From contig CABIVS010000003.1 in NCBI GenBank assembly GCA_902362375.1, positions 465,521-529,520 of the forward strand: DNA of 64,000 nt. Direction: 5' to 3'. Under the pieces are notes generated by a model. That model did not search any database. It saw only the letters and a list, made by a program, of their open reading frames with translations, and was not told the origin of the DNA. Both the position numbers and the translations under genes were made by a program. The first letter of the stretch is position 1; each line of letters begins with the position of its first letter. The stretch is from Bacteroidaceae bacterium (GTDB lineage: Bacteria; Bacteroidota; Bacteroidia; Bacteroidales; Bacteroidaceae). Of this stretch, positions 6,868-15,495 are shown piece after piece.

Positions 6868-8616
6868 TTAAATTTCTTCACACACCACCATTTTCATGCC
6901 TTGATAGACAACAATAATTTTGTGCAGCGTCGTTGTTCCGATTGCTTTTTGCACCGTTTCGCTGGCGGCATAGCGGTTGGCTTGTGTGATGGCTTCCTGG
7001 CGGAGTTGCTCTACTTTTTCATCGTTATCCTTTCCTTTGGCATATTTCAGTTCTATAATGTATGAATGAAGCATATCTTTGTAAATATCCAATAAAGGAA
7101 ACATGAAGATATCGGCATATCCTTCCTGATTTTCCTGCTCGGAAATAGGACGATAGAAACGGTTTTGTACAGTCATAGCCAGTGTAAATCCATGTACGTA
7201 TGCTTCGCCCTTTTGTTTGTCACGTTGGGAAGAGTAGCGGTGCAGGCATTCGGCGATATAGTTGAAATAGGCTTTCCAGTCGCCACGATAAGCCATGGCA
7301 GATGCCAGTTTTCCTTTTTCCCAATTATCGAAACGGAGATCTGCTTCGTTGTATGTATCTAATAAGTAACTGTACAACTGTTCACGTACTACTTGGTTGG
7401 GAATGGTCAACTTCGTTTCTCCTTCTAACGTTCCGCTGATAGTCAACATGCCGAAATAGAACAGTAGGCTGACAAAATTATCCGGTTCTGCAACAGTCTC
7501 GGCTGGGAAGCCCGTTTTTAGCTCACCAGTGATATATCCCTGTTTTATTAATGTTTGAATAGTCGAGGCATCATGGGTGAATTCTTTATCCTTGCGGATG
7601 AGCATTCGTAGTTTGTTATAATCTACGCGGATATTCTCTTCTACCATATTGCGAGGCATATATCCTTCATTACGAATGTAGTTATCTACAAAGTAAAGCA
7701 CCATATTGGAATTGTACATGGTGGTATTTCCGTAACTTTGCTCTGAAAAGCAGTAATTGTCATACCAAGGCTTCATTGCTTCTATCAGCTCGTCGATAGA
7801 GTGATGGAACTCGCAGGTAGTGGCGTAATAATCCAGCATTGCGCGCACTTCTTCTTCGTTAAATCCGGTCATTTCATTAAATTCCGGGGAAAGTGAATAG
7901 TTGGTGCCGATATTGAATCCGCTAGTCAGATCGTCCATCGTGACGGGGCTGACACCTGTTACGAAACAACGTTTGATCGTGGAGTCTGTACCGGCTTTCA
8001 CTGTATCGAAGAAACTGCGTAAATAACCGGTCCCATGTGTTTCGCTCTTATAATCTTCCAGGCAGGAAGGTTCGGATAAGATTTTGTTTGTAAAGTGATC
8101 GTATTCATCAATGAACAGATAAATCTGTTGATTGGTCTTGACGCATTCTTTATATAAATAGTCCAGTTGCTCTACGGCTCCCTTTTTCTTATTCATCTCT
8201 TCTTTTATCCCTTCGGGAAGATATTGGGCGTAAACATCGCAGAAGAAGTTGAATTCTGTGTTGCAATGCGCGTCTAATGATTCACGGTAACTTTTCAATT
8301 CCGCATTAACTACGGCAAAGTTGAGGTAAATGATGAGATATGAATTGCGTTCGGGAGTGGGATGCTTGCCTATATATAAGTCGCCATACCATTTCTCGAA
8401 CTTATCAGCTTCGAGTATATTATAATAATGTCGGAGCATGGAAATCGTTAAACTCTTCCCGAATCTGCGTGGACGAATGTAAAAGAAATACTTATTCGCA
8501 TTCTCTATGAGCGGGATATAATGTGTCTTGTCCACGTAGTAACAGTCGTCTTCGCGGACATCGATGAAGTTCATCATTCCATAAGGAATACGTTTGCGCT
8601 TTACTGGTTGATTCAT
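6868..8616 (-). CDS. AAA-ATPase-like / PD-(D/E)XK nuclease-like protein
   Basis: A 582-residue cytoplasmic protein of the Pfam AAA-ATPase_like plus PDDEXK_9 architecture. The N-terminal region has the family start (IPYGMMNFIDVREDDCYYVD), a Walker A variant RPRRFGKSLTISML (about residues 48-61) and a Walker B IYLFIDEYDHF (about 165-175). The C-terminal 120 residues hold a nuclease-like core with the IIELKYAKG strand (E-x-K) preceded by an acidic residue. The family is greatly expanded in Bacteroidota, with many copies per genome; its biological role is not established, though a link to mobile elements or defence has been suggested. The gene is flanked by two copies of the same 42-bp terminator and a relic of another copy lies 0.5 kb away, fitting a mobile or repeatedly recombined family. 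Confidence 0.85.
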   Translation of the reverse strand: MNQPVKRKRIPYGMMNFIDVREDDCYYVDKTHYIPLIENANKYFFYIRPRRFGKSLTISMLRHYYNILEADKFEKWYGDLYIGKHPTPERNSYLIIYLNFAVVNAELKSYRESLDAHCNTEFNFFCDVYAQYLPEGIKEEMNKKKGAVEQLDYLYKECVKTNQQIYLFIDEYDHFTNKILSEPSCLEDYKSETHGTGYLRSFFDTVKAGTDSTIKRCFVTGVSPVTMDDLTSGFNIGTNYSLSPEFNEMTGFNEEEVRAMLDYYATTCEFHHSIDELIEAMKPWYDNYCFSEQSYGNTTMYNSNMVLYFVDNYIRNEGYMPRNMVEENIRVDYNKLRMLIRKDKEFTHDASTIQTLIKQGYITGELKTGFPAETVAEPDNFVSLLFYFGMLTISGTLEGETKLTIPNQVVREQLYSYLLDTYNEADLRFDNWEKGKLASAMAYRGDWKAYFNYIAECLHRYSSQRDKQKGEAYVHGFTLAMTVQNRFYRPISEQENQEGYADIFMFPLLDIYKDMLHSYIIELKYAKGKDNDEKVEQLRQEAITQANRYAASETVQKAIGTTTLHKIIVVYQGMKMVVCEEI

Positions 8617-8752
8617 GCCTCTTTCATTTTCTCACAAAAGTAACAATAAAAAATGAATCTTGATGGATGGACGGAAGCTTTTTAAAATAGGAATCAATTT
8701 CAGTGCGGAAATCCGTAATCTTGAAAAATGGATAGTTGAAGAAAAATAGAAT

Positions 8753-8794
8753 AAACAAAAAGGCGACCCGTACCTAACGAGCCGCCTTTTCTGT
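8753..8794. terminator. Bidirectional terminator, copy 2 of a 42-bp repeat
   Basis: Same 42-base unit as 6800-6841, differing only at one base (G for A before CCGCC). It abuts the stop codon of the RNase G gene (8795), and its minus-strand T-run makes it that gene's terminator. Confidence 0.8.
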
Positions 8795-10369
8795 CTATTT
8801 GATTTCGATTTCTTCCTTCATATCGATTTCCTCTCCATGTGTATCATAGAACACATATTGCAGGAATGCGAGTTTCTGACTTGGAATAATCTTAATTCCG
8901 AATCCATATTTCATTTGCCACTTCCGTTTCAGGGAAACGAGTCCCTGATTGATGTAGGCGGCAACATACGGATGGACGTGTAACGAGAATTTCTTAACCT
9001 TCAGTTTATTGACCAGGTAATCAATTTTACTCTCCAAAGTGTCCGTAAAGAGAATGGACGATTTGATGGTGCCTTTGCCGAAGCAAGTAGGACAGATTTC
9101 GGTCGTGTTGACGTCCATTGCCGGACGCACACGTTGGCGTGTAATCTGCATTAGCCCGAATTTGCTAAGCGGCAGAATATTATGCCGTGCCCTGTCTTTC
9201 TGCATATTGGCACACATTCGTTCATAAAGCTTTTGACGGTTTTCGGCTTCATTCATATCAATGAAGTCGACGACAATGATACCACCCATATCTCTTAATC
9301 GCAGTTGGCGGGCCAGCTCGTCGGCGGCTCCCAGATTTACTTCGAGTGCGTTACCTTCCTGCCCGTTGGCATTCTTGGTGCGGTTACCGCTGTTCACGTC
9401 TACTACGTGAAGCGCCTCAGTGTGCTCAATAATCAGATAGGCACCACTCTTGTAAGAGATTGTTTTACCAAACGATGATTTAATCTGCTTGGTGATACCG
9501 AAATTGTCGTAAATGGGAAGTTGGCCTTTGTACAGTTTCACGATATTAGCCCGGTCGGGCGCAATCAGTGATACGTAATCTTTAATTTCATTGTACACAG
9601 CCTCGTCGTTGACGTGAATATTCTCAAATGATGGGTTGAAGAGGTCGCGCAACAAACCTACGGCGCGGCTGGTTTCTTCATAAATCAACGTCGGATACTT
9701 GGTGGCTTTTTGTACTTTTACCATCGCATCTTCCCAATGCTTAACCAAGACTTTAAGCTCTCCGTCGAGTTCGGCTACGCGTTTGCCTTCGGCTACCGTG
9801 CGGACAATGACACCGAAGTTTTTCGGCTTGATGCTCATCAGCAGCTGTTTCAGGCGGGCGCGTTCTTCGCTCGATTTAATTTTTTGCGATACCGAAACCT
9901 TATCATTGAAAGGGATCAGTACGAGATAGCGTCCGGCAAACGAAATTTCGGACGTCAGTCGCGGCCCCTTAGTGGAGATCGGTTCCTTAACGATTTGCAC
10001 CACTACTTCTTGTCCTACCTTGAGTGTGTTGGATACAGTTCCATCCTTGTCAAGGTCGGGAAGCAGGGTTGCTTTGCTGATGGAGGTCAGCTTCTTTTTG
10101 TCGCTTAAAGTCTGCTTTACAAACTTTTCGAGTGAGTTAAATTGAGGACCCAAGTCCAGATAATGAAGGAAAGCGTCTTTCTCGTAACCGACGTCTACAA
10201 AGCATGCATTGAGTCCGGGCATCAATTTCTTGATACGTCCCAAATACATATTGCCCACAGAGAAAGAAATATTTCTTCCTTCGCTTTGAAGTTCCACCAG
10301 GCTCTTATCTTCGAGAAGGGCGATGGAGACCTCTTTGGGCTGTACGTCAACTACTAGTTCACTTGTCAC
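8795..10369 (-). CDS. rng: Ribonuclease G/E family endoribonuclease
   Basis: A 524-residue Rne/Rng enzyme that starts processing of rRNA and decay of mRNA. The start codon is GTG (complement of 10367-10369). It has the N-terminal strand, an S1 domain (about 35-130, NMYLGRIKKLMPGLNACFVD), the DNase I-like catalytic core with RDMGGIIVVDFIDM carrying the metal-binding aspartates, and a zinc-link motif CPTCFGKG (CxxC) used for dimerisation. The length fits RNase G without a long scaffold tail. It lies downstream of HU and a tiny ribosome-associated protein on the same strand, an arrangement that is conserved in Bacteroides. Confidence 0.95.
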   Translation of the reverse strand: MTSELVVDVQPKEVSIALLEDKSLVELQSEGRNISFSVGNMYLGRIKKLMPGLNACFVDVGYEKDAFLHYLDLGPQFNSLEKFVKQTLSDKKKLTSISKATLLPDLDKDGTVSNTLKVGQEVVVQIVKEPISTKGPRLTSEISFAGRYLVLIPFNDKVSVSQKIKSSEERARLKQLLMSIKPKNFGVIVRTVAEGKRVAELDGELKVLVKHWEDAMVKVQKATKYPTLIYEETSRAVGLLRDLFNPSFENIHVNDEAVYNEIKDYVSLIAPDRANIVKLYKGQLPIYDNFGITKQIKSSFGKTISYKSGAYLIIEHTEALHVVDVNSGNRTKNANGQEGNALEVNLGAADELARQLRLRDMGGIIVVDFIDMNEAENRQKLYERMCANMQKDRARHNILPLSKFGLMQITRQRVRPAMDVNTTEICPTCFGKGTIKSSILFTDTLESKIDYLVNKLKVKKFSLHVHPYVAAYINQGLVSLKRKWQMKYGFGIKIIPSQKLAFLQYVFYDTHGEEIDMKEEIEIK

Positions 10370-10454
10370 TGTTTGTTTCCTTATTATTGATTGAATCTCA
10401 TTTATATGAACAACTTTTTTTACAAAATGTTCATTTTGGGTTAGCTACTTAAAC

Positions 10455-10498
10455 AAAGAACAAACTTGAAAGACATTGGCTTCGCAAGTTTGTTCTTT
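10455..10498 (-). terminator. Terminator between the 30-aa gene and RNase G
   Basis: Fourteen-base perfect stem: AAAGAACAAACTTG (10455-10468) and CAAGTTTGTTCTTT (10485-10498), loop of 16 bases. It follows the stop of the small gene at 10525 on the minus strand, so RNase G probably has its own promoter or partial read-through. Confidence 0.75.
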
Positions 10499-10524
10499 AT
10501 TTCTGTGTGATCCAGACTTAAAAA

Positions 10525-10617
10525 TTATTTTTTGCTTTTATGTCTGTTCTTTCTTAGTCTTTTTTTACGCTTGTGCGTAGACATTTTATGTCTTTTTTTC
10601 TTTTTTCCGCTTGGCAT
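10525..10617 (-). CDS. AURKAIP1/COX24-type tiny basic ribosomal protein
   Basis: A 30-residue protein, MPSGKKKKRHKMSTHKRKKR then LRKNRHKSKK and stop, two thirds lysine, arginine and histidine. It matches the AURKAIP1/COX24 domain family, whose mitochondrial relative mS38 is part of the small ribosomal subunit; Bacteroidota have a conserved free-standing version. Ribosome association is therefore expected but not shown here. It lies between HU and RNase G on the same strand. It is short enough to be missed by many gene finders. Confidence 0.85.
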   Translation of the reverse strand: MPSGKKKKRHKMSTHKRKKRLRKNRHKSKK

Positions 10618-10651
10618 AGCTTCACATTTTATGGGTTAATACTCTTGTTTA

Positions 10652-10927
10652 TTATTTCTTTACTGAAATTGTAAATGTCTTAGCCGGTTTGAAAGCCGGA
10701 ATGTTGTGCTCCGGAATAATAATCGTAGTATTTTTAGAAATGTTGCGAGCAGTCTTCTGTGCTCTTTTCTTTACTACGAAACTACCAAACCCACGCAGGT
10801 ATACATTCTCATCATTAGACAGCGAATCCTTTACTGCATCCATAAATGCTTCAACTGTTGTAAGAACTGTCTGCTTGTCAATCCCAGTTTTCTTTGTAAT
10901 CTCGTTTACAATATCTGCTTTAGTCAT
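10652..10927 (-). CDS. HU family DNA-binding protein
   Basis: A 91-residue bacterial histone-like protein with the full HU fold: helical dimerisation half (MTKADIVNEITKKTGIDKQ) and the beta-arm half with the signature GFGSFVVKKRAQKTARN and a P at the arm tip region (IIIPEHNIPAFKPAKTF). It binds and bends DNA as a dimer. It is divergent from mutY; a perfect minus-strand TATATTTGC box (10978-10986) lies about 50 bases upstream. Confidence 0.95.
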   Translation of the reverse strand: MTKADIVNEITKKTGIDKQTVLTTVEAFMDAVKDSLSNDENVYLRGFGSFVVKKRAQKTARNISKNTTIIIPEHNIPAFKPAKTFTISVKK

Positions 10928-10977
10928 TTTTCCTTAAAAAAAATATTATTACTATGTTATTGCTAATTTTTTGGACT

Positions 10978-10986
10978 GCAAATATA
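10978..10986 (-). promoter_or_regulatory. -7 element of the HU gene
   Basis: On the minus strand TATATTTGC, a perfect TAnnTTTGY box. I do not see a clear TTTG at -33. Distance to the HU start is about 50 bases. Confidence 0.55.
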
Positions 10987-11071
10987 TAGCTTTTTAAGCT
11001 CCTAAAAAAATATATTCTGCACATTTTTCTAAAAAAATAGTGGCATAGGGTTTTCTTAGAGCTAAAAGAGT

Positions 11072-11080
11072 TACTTTTGT
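11072..11080 (+). promoter_or_regulatory. -7 element of mutY
   Basis: TACTTTTGT, a perfect TAnnTTTGY box, 58 bases before the mutY ATG. Upstream spacing contains a TTTTC rather than a perfect TTTG. Confidence 0.55.
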
Positions 11081-11138
11081 GTGCCTTTTGAGTAGGATAT
11101 ACAAGATAAATGTTAGATAATACATTAGGAGCGAGGAT

Positions 11139-12173
11139 ATGAACGAGTTTACGAAAACGATTGTAGAGTGGTATGAAGAGAATAAACGTGAATTGCCTTG
11201 GAGGGAGTCTGCCGATCCGTATTTGATCTGGATTTCGGAGATTATTCTTCAACAGACGCGGGTGGCGCAGGGGTATGATTATTTTCTTCGCTTTATCAAG
11301 CGTTTTCCCGATGTACAGACTTTGGCCGCTGCGGATGAGGATGAGGTGATGAAGTATTGGCAGGGGTTGGGGTATTATTCGCGTGCCCGCAATCTTCATG
11401 CCGCCGCCAAAAGCATGAATGGTGTTTTCCCGAAAACATATCCGGAAGTGCTGGCTCTGAAAGGAGTGGGGGAGTACACGGCGGCGGCTATCTGTTCGTT
11501 TGCTTACGGTATGCCTTATGCGGTGGTGGATGGCAATGTGTATCGGGTGCTTTCACGTTATTTCGGTATAGATACTCCGATTGATTCGACGGAAGGAAAA
11601 AAACTCTTTGCAGCATTGGCAGATGAGATGTTGGATAAGAAGCATCCGGCTGTTTACAATCAGGGGATCATGGATTTCGGAGCAATTCAGTGTACTCCGC
11701 AGTCGCCCAACTGTTTGTTCTGTCCGTTGGCAGGCGGTTGTTCGGCACTTTCGAAGGGGTTGGTGACAAAGCTTCCGGTGAAACAGCACAAAACAAAGAC
11801 TACCAACCGTTACTTCAATTATATTTATGTACGTGCGGGCGCGTATACCTTTATAAATAAACGGACAGGAAATGATATTTGGAAGAATTTGTTCGAATTG
11901 CCATTGATAGAAACTCCGACGGCTCTTTCGGAGGAAGAGTTTCTTGCTTTGCCGGAATTCCGTGCATTCTTTGCGTCGGGGGAAGTGCCGGTGGTGCGTT
12001 CTGTTTGCAGGGAAGTGAAGCATGTGTTGTCTCACCGGGTGATTTATGCTAATCTGTATGAAGTAACAATCTCTGAAAATTTGACTTCTTTCGGTAATTT
12101 CCAGAAAATAAAAGTAGAGGAACTGGAGCAGTACGCTATTTCAAAGCTGGTACAAAACTTAATCAAGTATTAA
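11139..12173 (+). CDS. mutY: A/G-specific adenine glycosylase MutY
   Basis: A 344-residue base-excision repair enzyme that removes adenine paired with 8-oxoguanine. The start PWRESADPYLIWISEIILQQ contains the catalytic Glu34; the helix-hairpin-helix LKGVGEYTAAAI is followed by catalytic Asp131 in AVVDGNVYRVLSR. Four cysteines in the pattern C-x6-C-x2-C-x5-C hold the 4Fe-4S cluster (CTPQSPNCLFCPLAGGC). The C-terminal 120 residues form the Nudix-like domain that reads 8-oxoG. The length is normal for the family. SSB follows on the same strand after a short repeat-rich spacer. Confidence 0.96.
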   Translation: MNEFTKTIVEWYEENKRELPWRESADPYLIWISEIILQQTRVAQGYDYFLRFIKRFPDVQTLAAADEDEVMKYWQGLGYYSRARNLHAAAKSMNGVFPKTYPEVLALKGVGEYTAAAICSFAYGMPYAVVDGNVYRVLSRYFGIDTPIDSTEGKKLFAALADEMLDKKHPAVYNQGIMDFGAIQCTPQSPNCLFCPLAGGCSALSKGLVTKLPVKQHKTKTTNRYFNYIYVRAGAYTFINKRTGNDIWKNLFELPLIETPTALSEEEFLALPEFRAFFASGEVPVVRSVCREVKHVLSHRVIYANLYEVTISENLTSFGNFQKIKVEELEQYAISKLVQNLIKY

Positions 12174-12242
12174 GTATTAGGTATTAAGTATTAACCATCC
12201 AGTTTATGGCACAGCCTAATACTTAAAACTTTAATACTTAAA
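12164..12242. repeat. AAGTATTA palindromic repeat cluster
   Basis: A tandem AAGTATTA motif starts inside the last codons of mutY and runs to about 12196; inverted copies follow (TTAAGTATTAGG at 12170-12181 with CCTAATACTTAA at 12215-12226; a second TTAAGTATTA near 12184 with TTAATACTTAA at 12231-12241). It could fold into a hairpin. A near-identical 29-base direct part recurs at 60649-60680, also just after a stop codon. Confidence 0.7.
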
Positions 12243-12318
12243 ATTCTTGCATCCTATTGTTATTCTGTTTAATTTTGGCAGCGGATTTAATTTAAAGAAT
12301 CATAAACTTGATACAGAT

Positions 12319-12798
12319 ATGTCAGTAAATAGAGTGATATTGATAGGAAACGTAGGACAAGATCCTCGGGTGAAATACTTCGATACAGGTTCGGCAGTGG
12401 CAACTTTCCCATTGGCTACGACGGATCGTGGATATACGTTGGCTAATGGAACCCAGATTCCCGAAAGAACAGAATGGCATAATATCGTTGCATCTAACCG
12501 TTTGGCGGAGATTGTAGATAAATATGTGCACAAAGGTGACAAACTGTATCTGGAAGGGAAGATAAGAACGCGTTCTTACAGCGACCAGTCGGGTGCTATG
12601 CGCTATATCACCGAAATTTATGTGGATAATATGGAAATGTTGTCTCCGAAAGGAGCCAACCCGGGTGCGGGAGCTTCTGCTTCCGGACAACCTGCTATGG
12701 GACAGCAGCAACAACCGGTTGCCGGCCAGCCGCAACAAACGCAGCAGTCGCAGGCGCAACCTGTACAAGATAATCCGGCAGATGATTTGCCGTTCTAA
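12319..12798 (+). CDS. ssb: Single-stranded DNA-binding protein
   Basis: A 159-residue SSB. I choose the ATG at 12319 (MSVNRVILIGNVGQDPRVKY), the usual SSB start, over an in-frame codon 72 bases earlier. The OB fold covers residues 1-110; a disordered Gln/Gly/Ala-rich linker (about 115-150) leads to the acidic tip DNPADDLPF that recruits replication and repair partners. It works as a tetramer at forks and in repair. It follows mutY on the same strand and is closed by a terminator at 12811. Confidence 0.96.
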   Translation: MSVNRVILIGNVGQDPRVKYFDTGSAVATFPLATTDRGYTLANGTQIPERTEWHNIVASNRLAEIVDKYVHKGDKLYLEGKIRTRSYSDQSGAMRYITEIYVDNMEMLSPKGANPGAGASASGQPAMGQQQQPVAGQPQQTQQSQAQPVQDNPADDLPF

Positions 12799-12810
12799 AT
12801 AATGTGATAG

Positions 12811-12844
12811 TGTGCCAATCGATTTTTTCTAACTCATTGGCACA
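12811..12844 (+). terminator. Terminator of ssb
   Basis: TGTGCCAAT (12811-12819) pairs with ATTGGCACA (12836-12844); followed by TTATCTTTTGTTT. Confidence 0.7.
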
Positions 12845-12875
12845 TTATCTTTTGTTTAACTAAAATATAAACTCT

Positions 12876-14231
12876 TTGGACTCAGATGGTTATTTAAGCC
12901 AATTGGCTGACATTTTCAACGGTATTACCGTAAACACTCCTTCTATCTCTGCTATTATTGCCATAGTGCTGGCAGGTGTGCTCCTGCTTGGTTCCGGCTT
13001 TGCTTCGGCTTCCGAAATAGCTTTTTTTTCACTTACTCCGTCCGATCGGAATGATATTGATGAACACAATCATCCTTCCGATGAAAAAATAAGTGCCCTG
13101 TTGGGTGATTCAGAACGCCTCTTGGCAACGATATTGATTACGAACAATTTTGTGAATGTGACCATTATCATGCTCTGCAACTTCTTCTTTATGAATGTGT
13201 TTGTCTTCCATTCTCCATTGGCAGAGTTCCTGATACTGACCGTCATCCTGACTTTCCTGCTGTTGTTGTTCGGTGAAATTATGCCAAAGATCTATTCGGC
13301 ACAGAAAACATTAGCCTTTTGCCGTTTTTCGGCACCGGGAATTTACTTCCTGGAGAAGGTATTCCGTCCGATAGCTACTGTGCTTGTGCGTTCGACAACT
13401 TTTCTGAATAAGCATTTTGCTAAGAAGAGTCACAATATTTCTGTGGATGAACTGTCGCACGCGTTGGAACTGACGGATAAAGCGGAGCTTTCTGAAGAGA
13501 ATAATATTCTGGAGGGCATTATCCGTTTCGGTGGGGAAACCGTGAAGGAGGTGATGACATCACGCCTGGATATGGTCGATTTGGATATCCGTACGTCTTT
13601 CAAGGAGGTGATGCTGTGTATCATTGAAAATGCTTATTCACGTATTCCTATCTATTCCGGTTCACGGGACAATATCAAGGGGGTGCTGTATATTAAAGAT
13701 CTTCTGCCTCATGTCAATAAGGGGGATAATTTCCGTTGGCAGTCATTGATTCGCCCGGCTTATTTTGTGCCGGAGACGAAGATGATTGATGATTTGCTGC
13801 GTGACTTCCAGGCGAATAAGATTCATATTGCTATCGTTGTGGATGAGTTTGGAGGAACTTCCGGACTGGTAACGATGGAGGATATTATTGAAGAGATTGT
13901 AGGGGAAATTCACGACGAATACGATGATGAAGAGCGTACATACGTTGTTTTGAATGACCATACTTGGATATTTGAAGCGAAAACGCAGTTGACGGATTTC
14001 TATAAGATTGCAAAAGTAGACGAAGACGAATTTGAAAAGGTGGTGGGTGATGCAGATACATTGGCAGGTATGTTGCTCGAAATTAAAGGTGAATTCCCGG
14101 TGCTGCATGAGAAAGTGACGTATCACAATTATGAGTTTGAAGTGCTCGAAATGGATAGTCGCCGTATATTGAAAGTTAAGTTCACAATTCTGCCGAAGGA
14201 AGTGGAAGATGGCGTTGTTTCTGCAGTATAG
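12876..14231 (+). CDS. gldE: GldE-type CNNM/CorC membrane protein
   Basis: A 451-residue membrane protein. The start codon is TTG at 12876. An N-terminal DUF21 domain has about four membrane segments (residues about 25-50, 90-115, 118-140 and a re-entrant stretch), followed by paired CBS domains (about 210-340) and a C-terminal CorC/HlyC acidic-substrate domain. Relatives are linked to divalent cation transport; in gliding Bacteroidota GldE is associated with gliding and type IX secretion lipoproteins, while non-gliding Bacteroides keep it with the PPTase gene. The next gene overlaps by 23 bases, so the two are translated together. Confidence 0.88.
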   Translation: MDSDGYLSQLADIFNGITVNTPSISAIIAIVLAGVLLLGSGFASASEIAFFSLTPSDRNDIDEHNHPSDEKISALLGDSERLLATILITNNFVNVTIIMLCNFFFMNVFVFHSPLAEFLILTVILTFLLLLFGEIMPKIYSAQKTLAFCRFSAPGIYFLEKVFRPIATVLVRSTTFLNKHFAKKSHNISVDELSHALELTDKAELSEENNILEGIIRFGGETVKEVMTSRLDMVDLDIRTSFKEVMLCIIENAYSRIPIYSGSRDNIKGVLYIKDLLPHVNKGDNFRWQSLIRPAYFVPETKMIDDLLRDFQANKIHIAIVVDEFGGTSGLVTMEDIIEEIVGEIHDEYDDEERTYVVLNDHTWIFEAKTQLTDFYKIAKVDEDEFEKVVGDADTLAGMLLEIKGEFPVLHEKVTYHNYEFEVLEMDSRRILKVKFTILPKEVEDGVVSAV

Positions 14232-14841
14232 GACGAATGGCATACAGTGGGCTGTCTGGAAGATGGAAGAGTCTTTGGATGCTTTATTGCTTCTTTTGCC
14301 CGGTGCGCGAAGAGCTTTCTGTGAGCAGGAATTGAATCGCTTTGTCTCCGAACGTCGTAAGATGGAATGGTTGTCGGTTCGTGTTCTGTTGTATTCCATG
14401 TTGCAGGAGGATAAGGAAATCGGTTATTCTTCGGAGGGGAAACCTTATCTCACAGATCATTCTTTTTTTATCAGTATTTCTCATACGAAAGGTTATGTGG
14501 CGGTGATGCTTGCTTCTTCGGTTCCGGTAGGCATTGACATTGAACAATATGCTCAACGGGTTCACAAGGTATCCGACCGTTATATCCGTCCTGACGAGCA
14601 AGTAGAATCTTATCTGGGAGATATAACCTGGGGGCTGTTATTGCATTGGTCGGCAAAGGAAGCTGTTTTCAAGCGGATGGAAAATGCGGATGCTGATCTT
14701 CGTAAACTCCGGTTGACGCATTTTATTCCTCAAGCGGAGGGGACGTTTCAGGTTCAGGAGTTGGCTACGGAGCAGCAAGAACTTTATTCTGTCGGTTATC
14801 GTATCTGTCCGGACTTTGTATTGACGTGGACATTGAATTGA
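14209..14841 (+). CDS. 4'-phosphopantetheinyl transferase (Sfp type)
   Basis: A 210-residue enzyme that moves 4'-phosphopantetheine from CoA to acyl or peptidyl carrier proteins. The two family signatures are present: VGIDIEQYAQR (about residues 104-114, with the magnesium-binding Asp and Glu) and WSAKEAVFKRM (about 146-156, Glu and Lys). It starts inside the 3' end of gldE (23-base overlap), the usual Bacteroides arrangement. A terminating stretch follows; the next gene is on the other strand. Confidence 0.92.
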   Translation: MALFLQYRTNGIQWAVWKMEESLDALLLLLPGARRAFCEQELNRFVSERRKMEWLSVRVLLYSMLQEDKEIGYSSEGKPYLTDHSFFISISHTKGYVAVMLASSVPVGIDIEQYAQRVHKVSDRYIRPDEQVESYLGDITWGLLLHWSAKEAVFKRMENADADLRKLRLTHFIPQAEGTFQVQELATEQQELYSVGYRICPDFVLTWTLN

Positions 14842-14879
14842 ACGGATGAAGAAGTGTGTGAAGCTCTTTTCTCGGTGTG

Positions 14880-15104
14880 TTATTTCTCTTTTTTATTAAG
14901 TCGATAGCTCAATGCTCCTGACGGACATTTGCCGATTTGTGCAATTAATTCTTCTGTTGTCGCATTTTCAATTTGTACCCAGGGTCTTTCTTTTGGATGA
15001 TAAACATTGGGTAGCATCTTTACACATATTCCGGCATGCTGACATAATTCAGGCTGCCACACAATGGTCAGTTCACCATTGGTATATTCAATTTTTTTTC
15101 CCAT
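14880..15104 (-). CDS. YjdI-like mono-cluster iron-sulfur protein
   Basis: A 74-residue protein of the Fer4_19/YjdI family. Conserved cysteines in CQHAGIC and a later KCPSGAL fit binding of a divergent Fe-S cluster. The length is typical. It lies 8 bases after the stop of the YjdJ-like gene (15113-15415), so the two form the conserved yjdJ-yjdI pair, whose exact role is unknown. Confidence 0.85.
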   Translation of the reverse strand: MGKKIEYTNGELTIVWQPELCQHAGICVKMLPNVYHPKERPWVQIENATTEELIAQIGKCPSGALSYRLNKKEK

Positions 15105-15112
15105 ATATGTAT

Positions 15113-15415
15113 TTATTTAATATGAATACCACGCATTACAATTCGCTTCCATTCCGGATGTTTGTGAATGTAACCGGCTACAAACGGGCAAAGCGGTACC
15201 AAGCGTAGACCTTGTCGCTCGATGTCTGCCAATGCTTTTTCTGCAAGTTGTGAGCCTACTCCCTTGCCGCCTAATGAAGCGGGTACTTCGGTATGTACAA
15301 GGTATATTTCTCCATTGTTGGATTTGATATAGTCTATTTCAGCTATTTTGCCATCGATCTGAAACTCATACCGATGTTTTTCTTCGTTGTCTATTAATTT
15401 ATGATCTTCTGCCAT
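15113..15415 (-). CDS. YjdJ/NATD1-type GNAT-like N-acyltransferase
   Basis: A 100-residue minimal GNAT protein. It has the family strand order ending in the acetyl-CoA loop ASLGGKGVGSQLAEKALADI (residues about 46-65) and the LVPLCPFVAGYIHKHPEW motif typical of YjdJ/NATD1. Substrate is unknown. It is co-transcribed with the Fe-S protein YjdI that follows. Confidence 0.88.
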   Translation of the reverse strand: MAEDHKLIDNEEKHRYEFQIDGKIAEIDYIKSNNGEIYLVHTEVPASLGGKGVGSQLAEKALADIERQGLRLVPLCPFVAGYIHKHPEWKRIVMRGIHIK

Positions 15416-15495
15416 AATTTTTACGTATTAAGTTCGATTATAACATAAACACTTGGAGAACACTTTTGTTTTACGCGAACAAATATTCTCCAAGT

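Noticed and set aside
8663..8749. 28-codon open frame MDGRKLFKIGINFSAEIRNL...
   Set aside because: Too short and with no clear ribosome site or family; treated only as part of the recombined terminator region.
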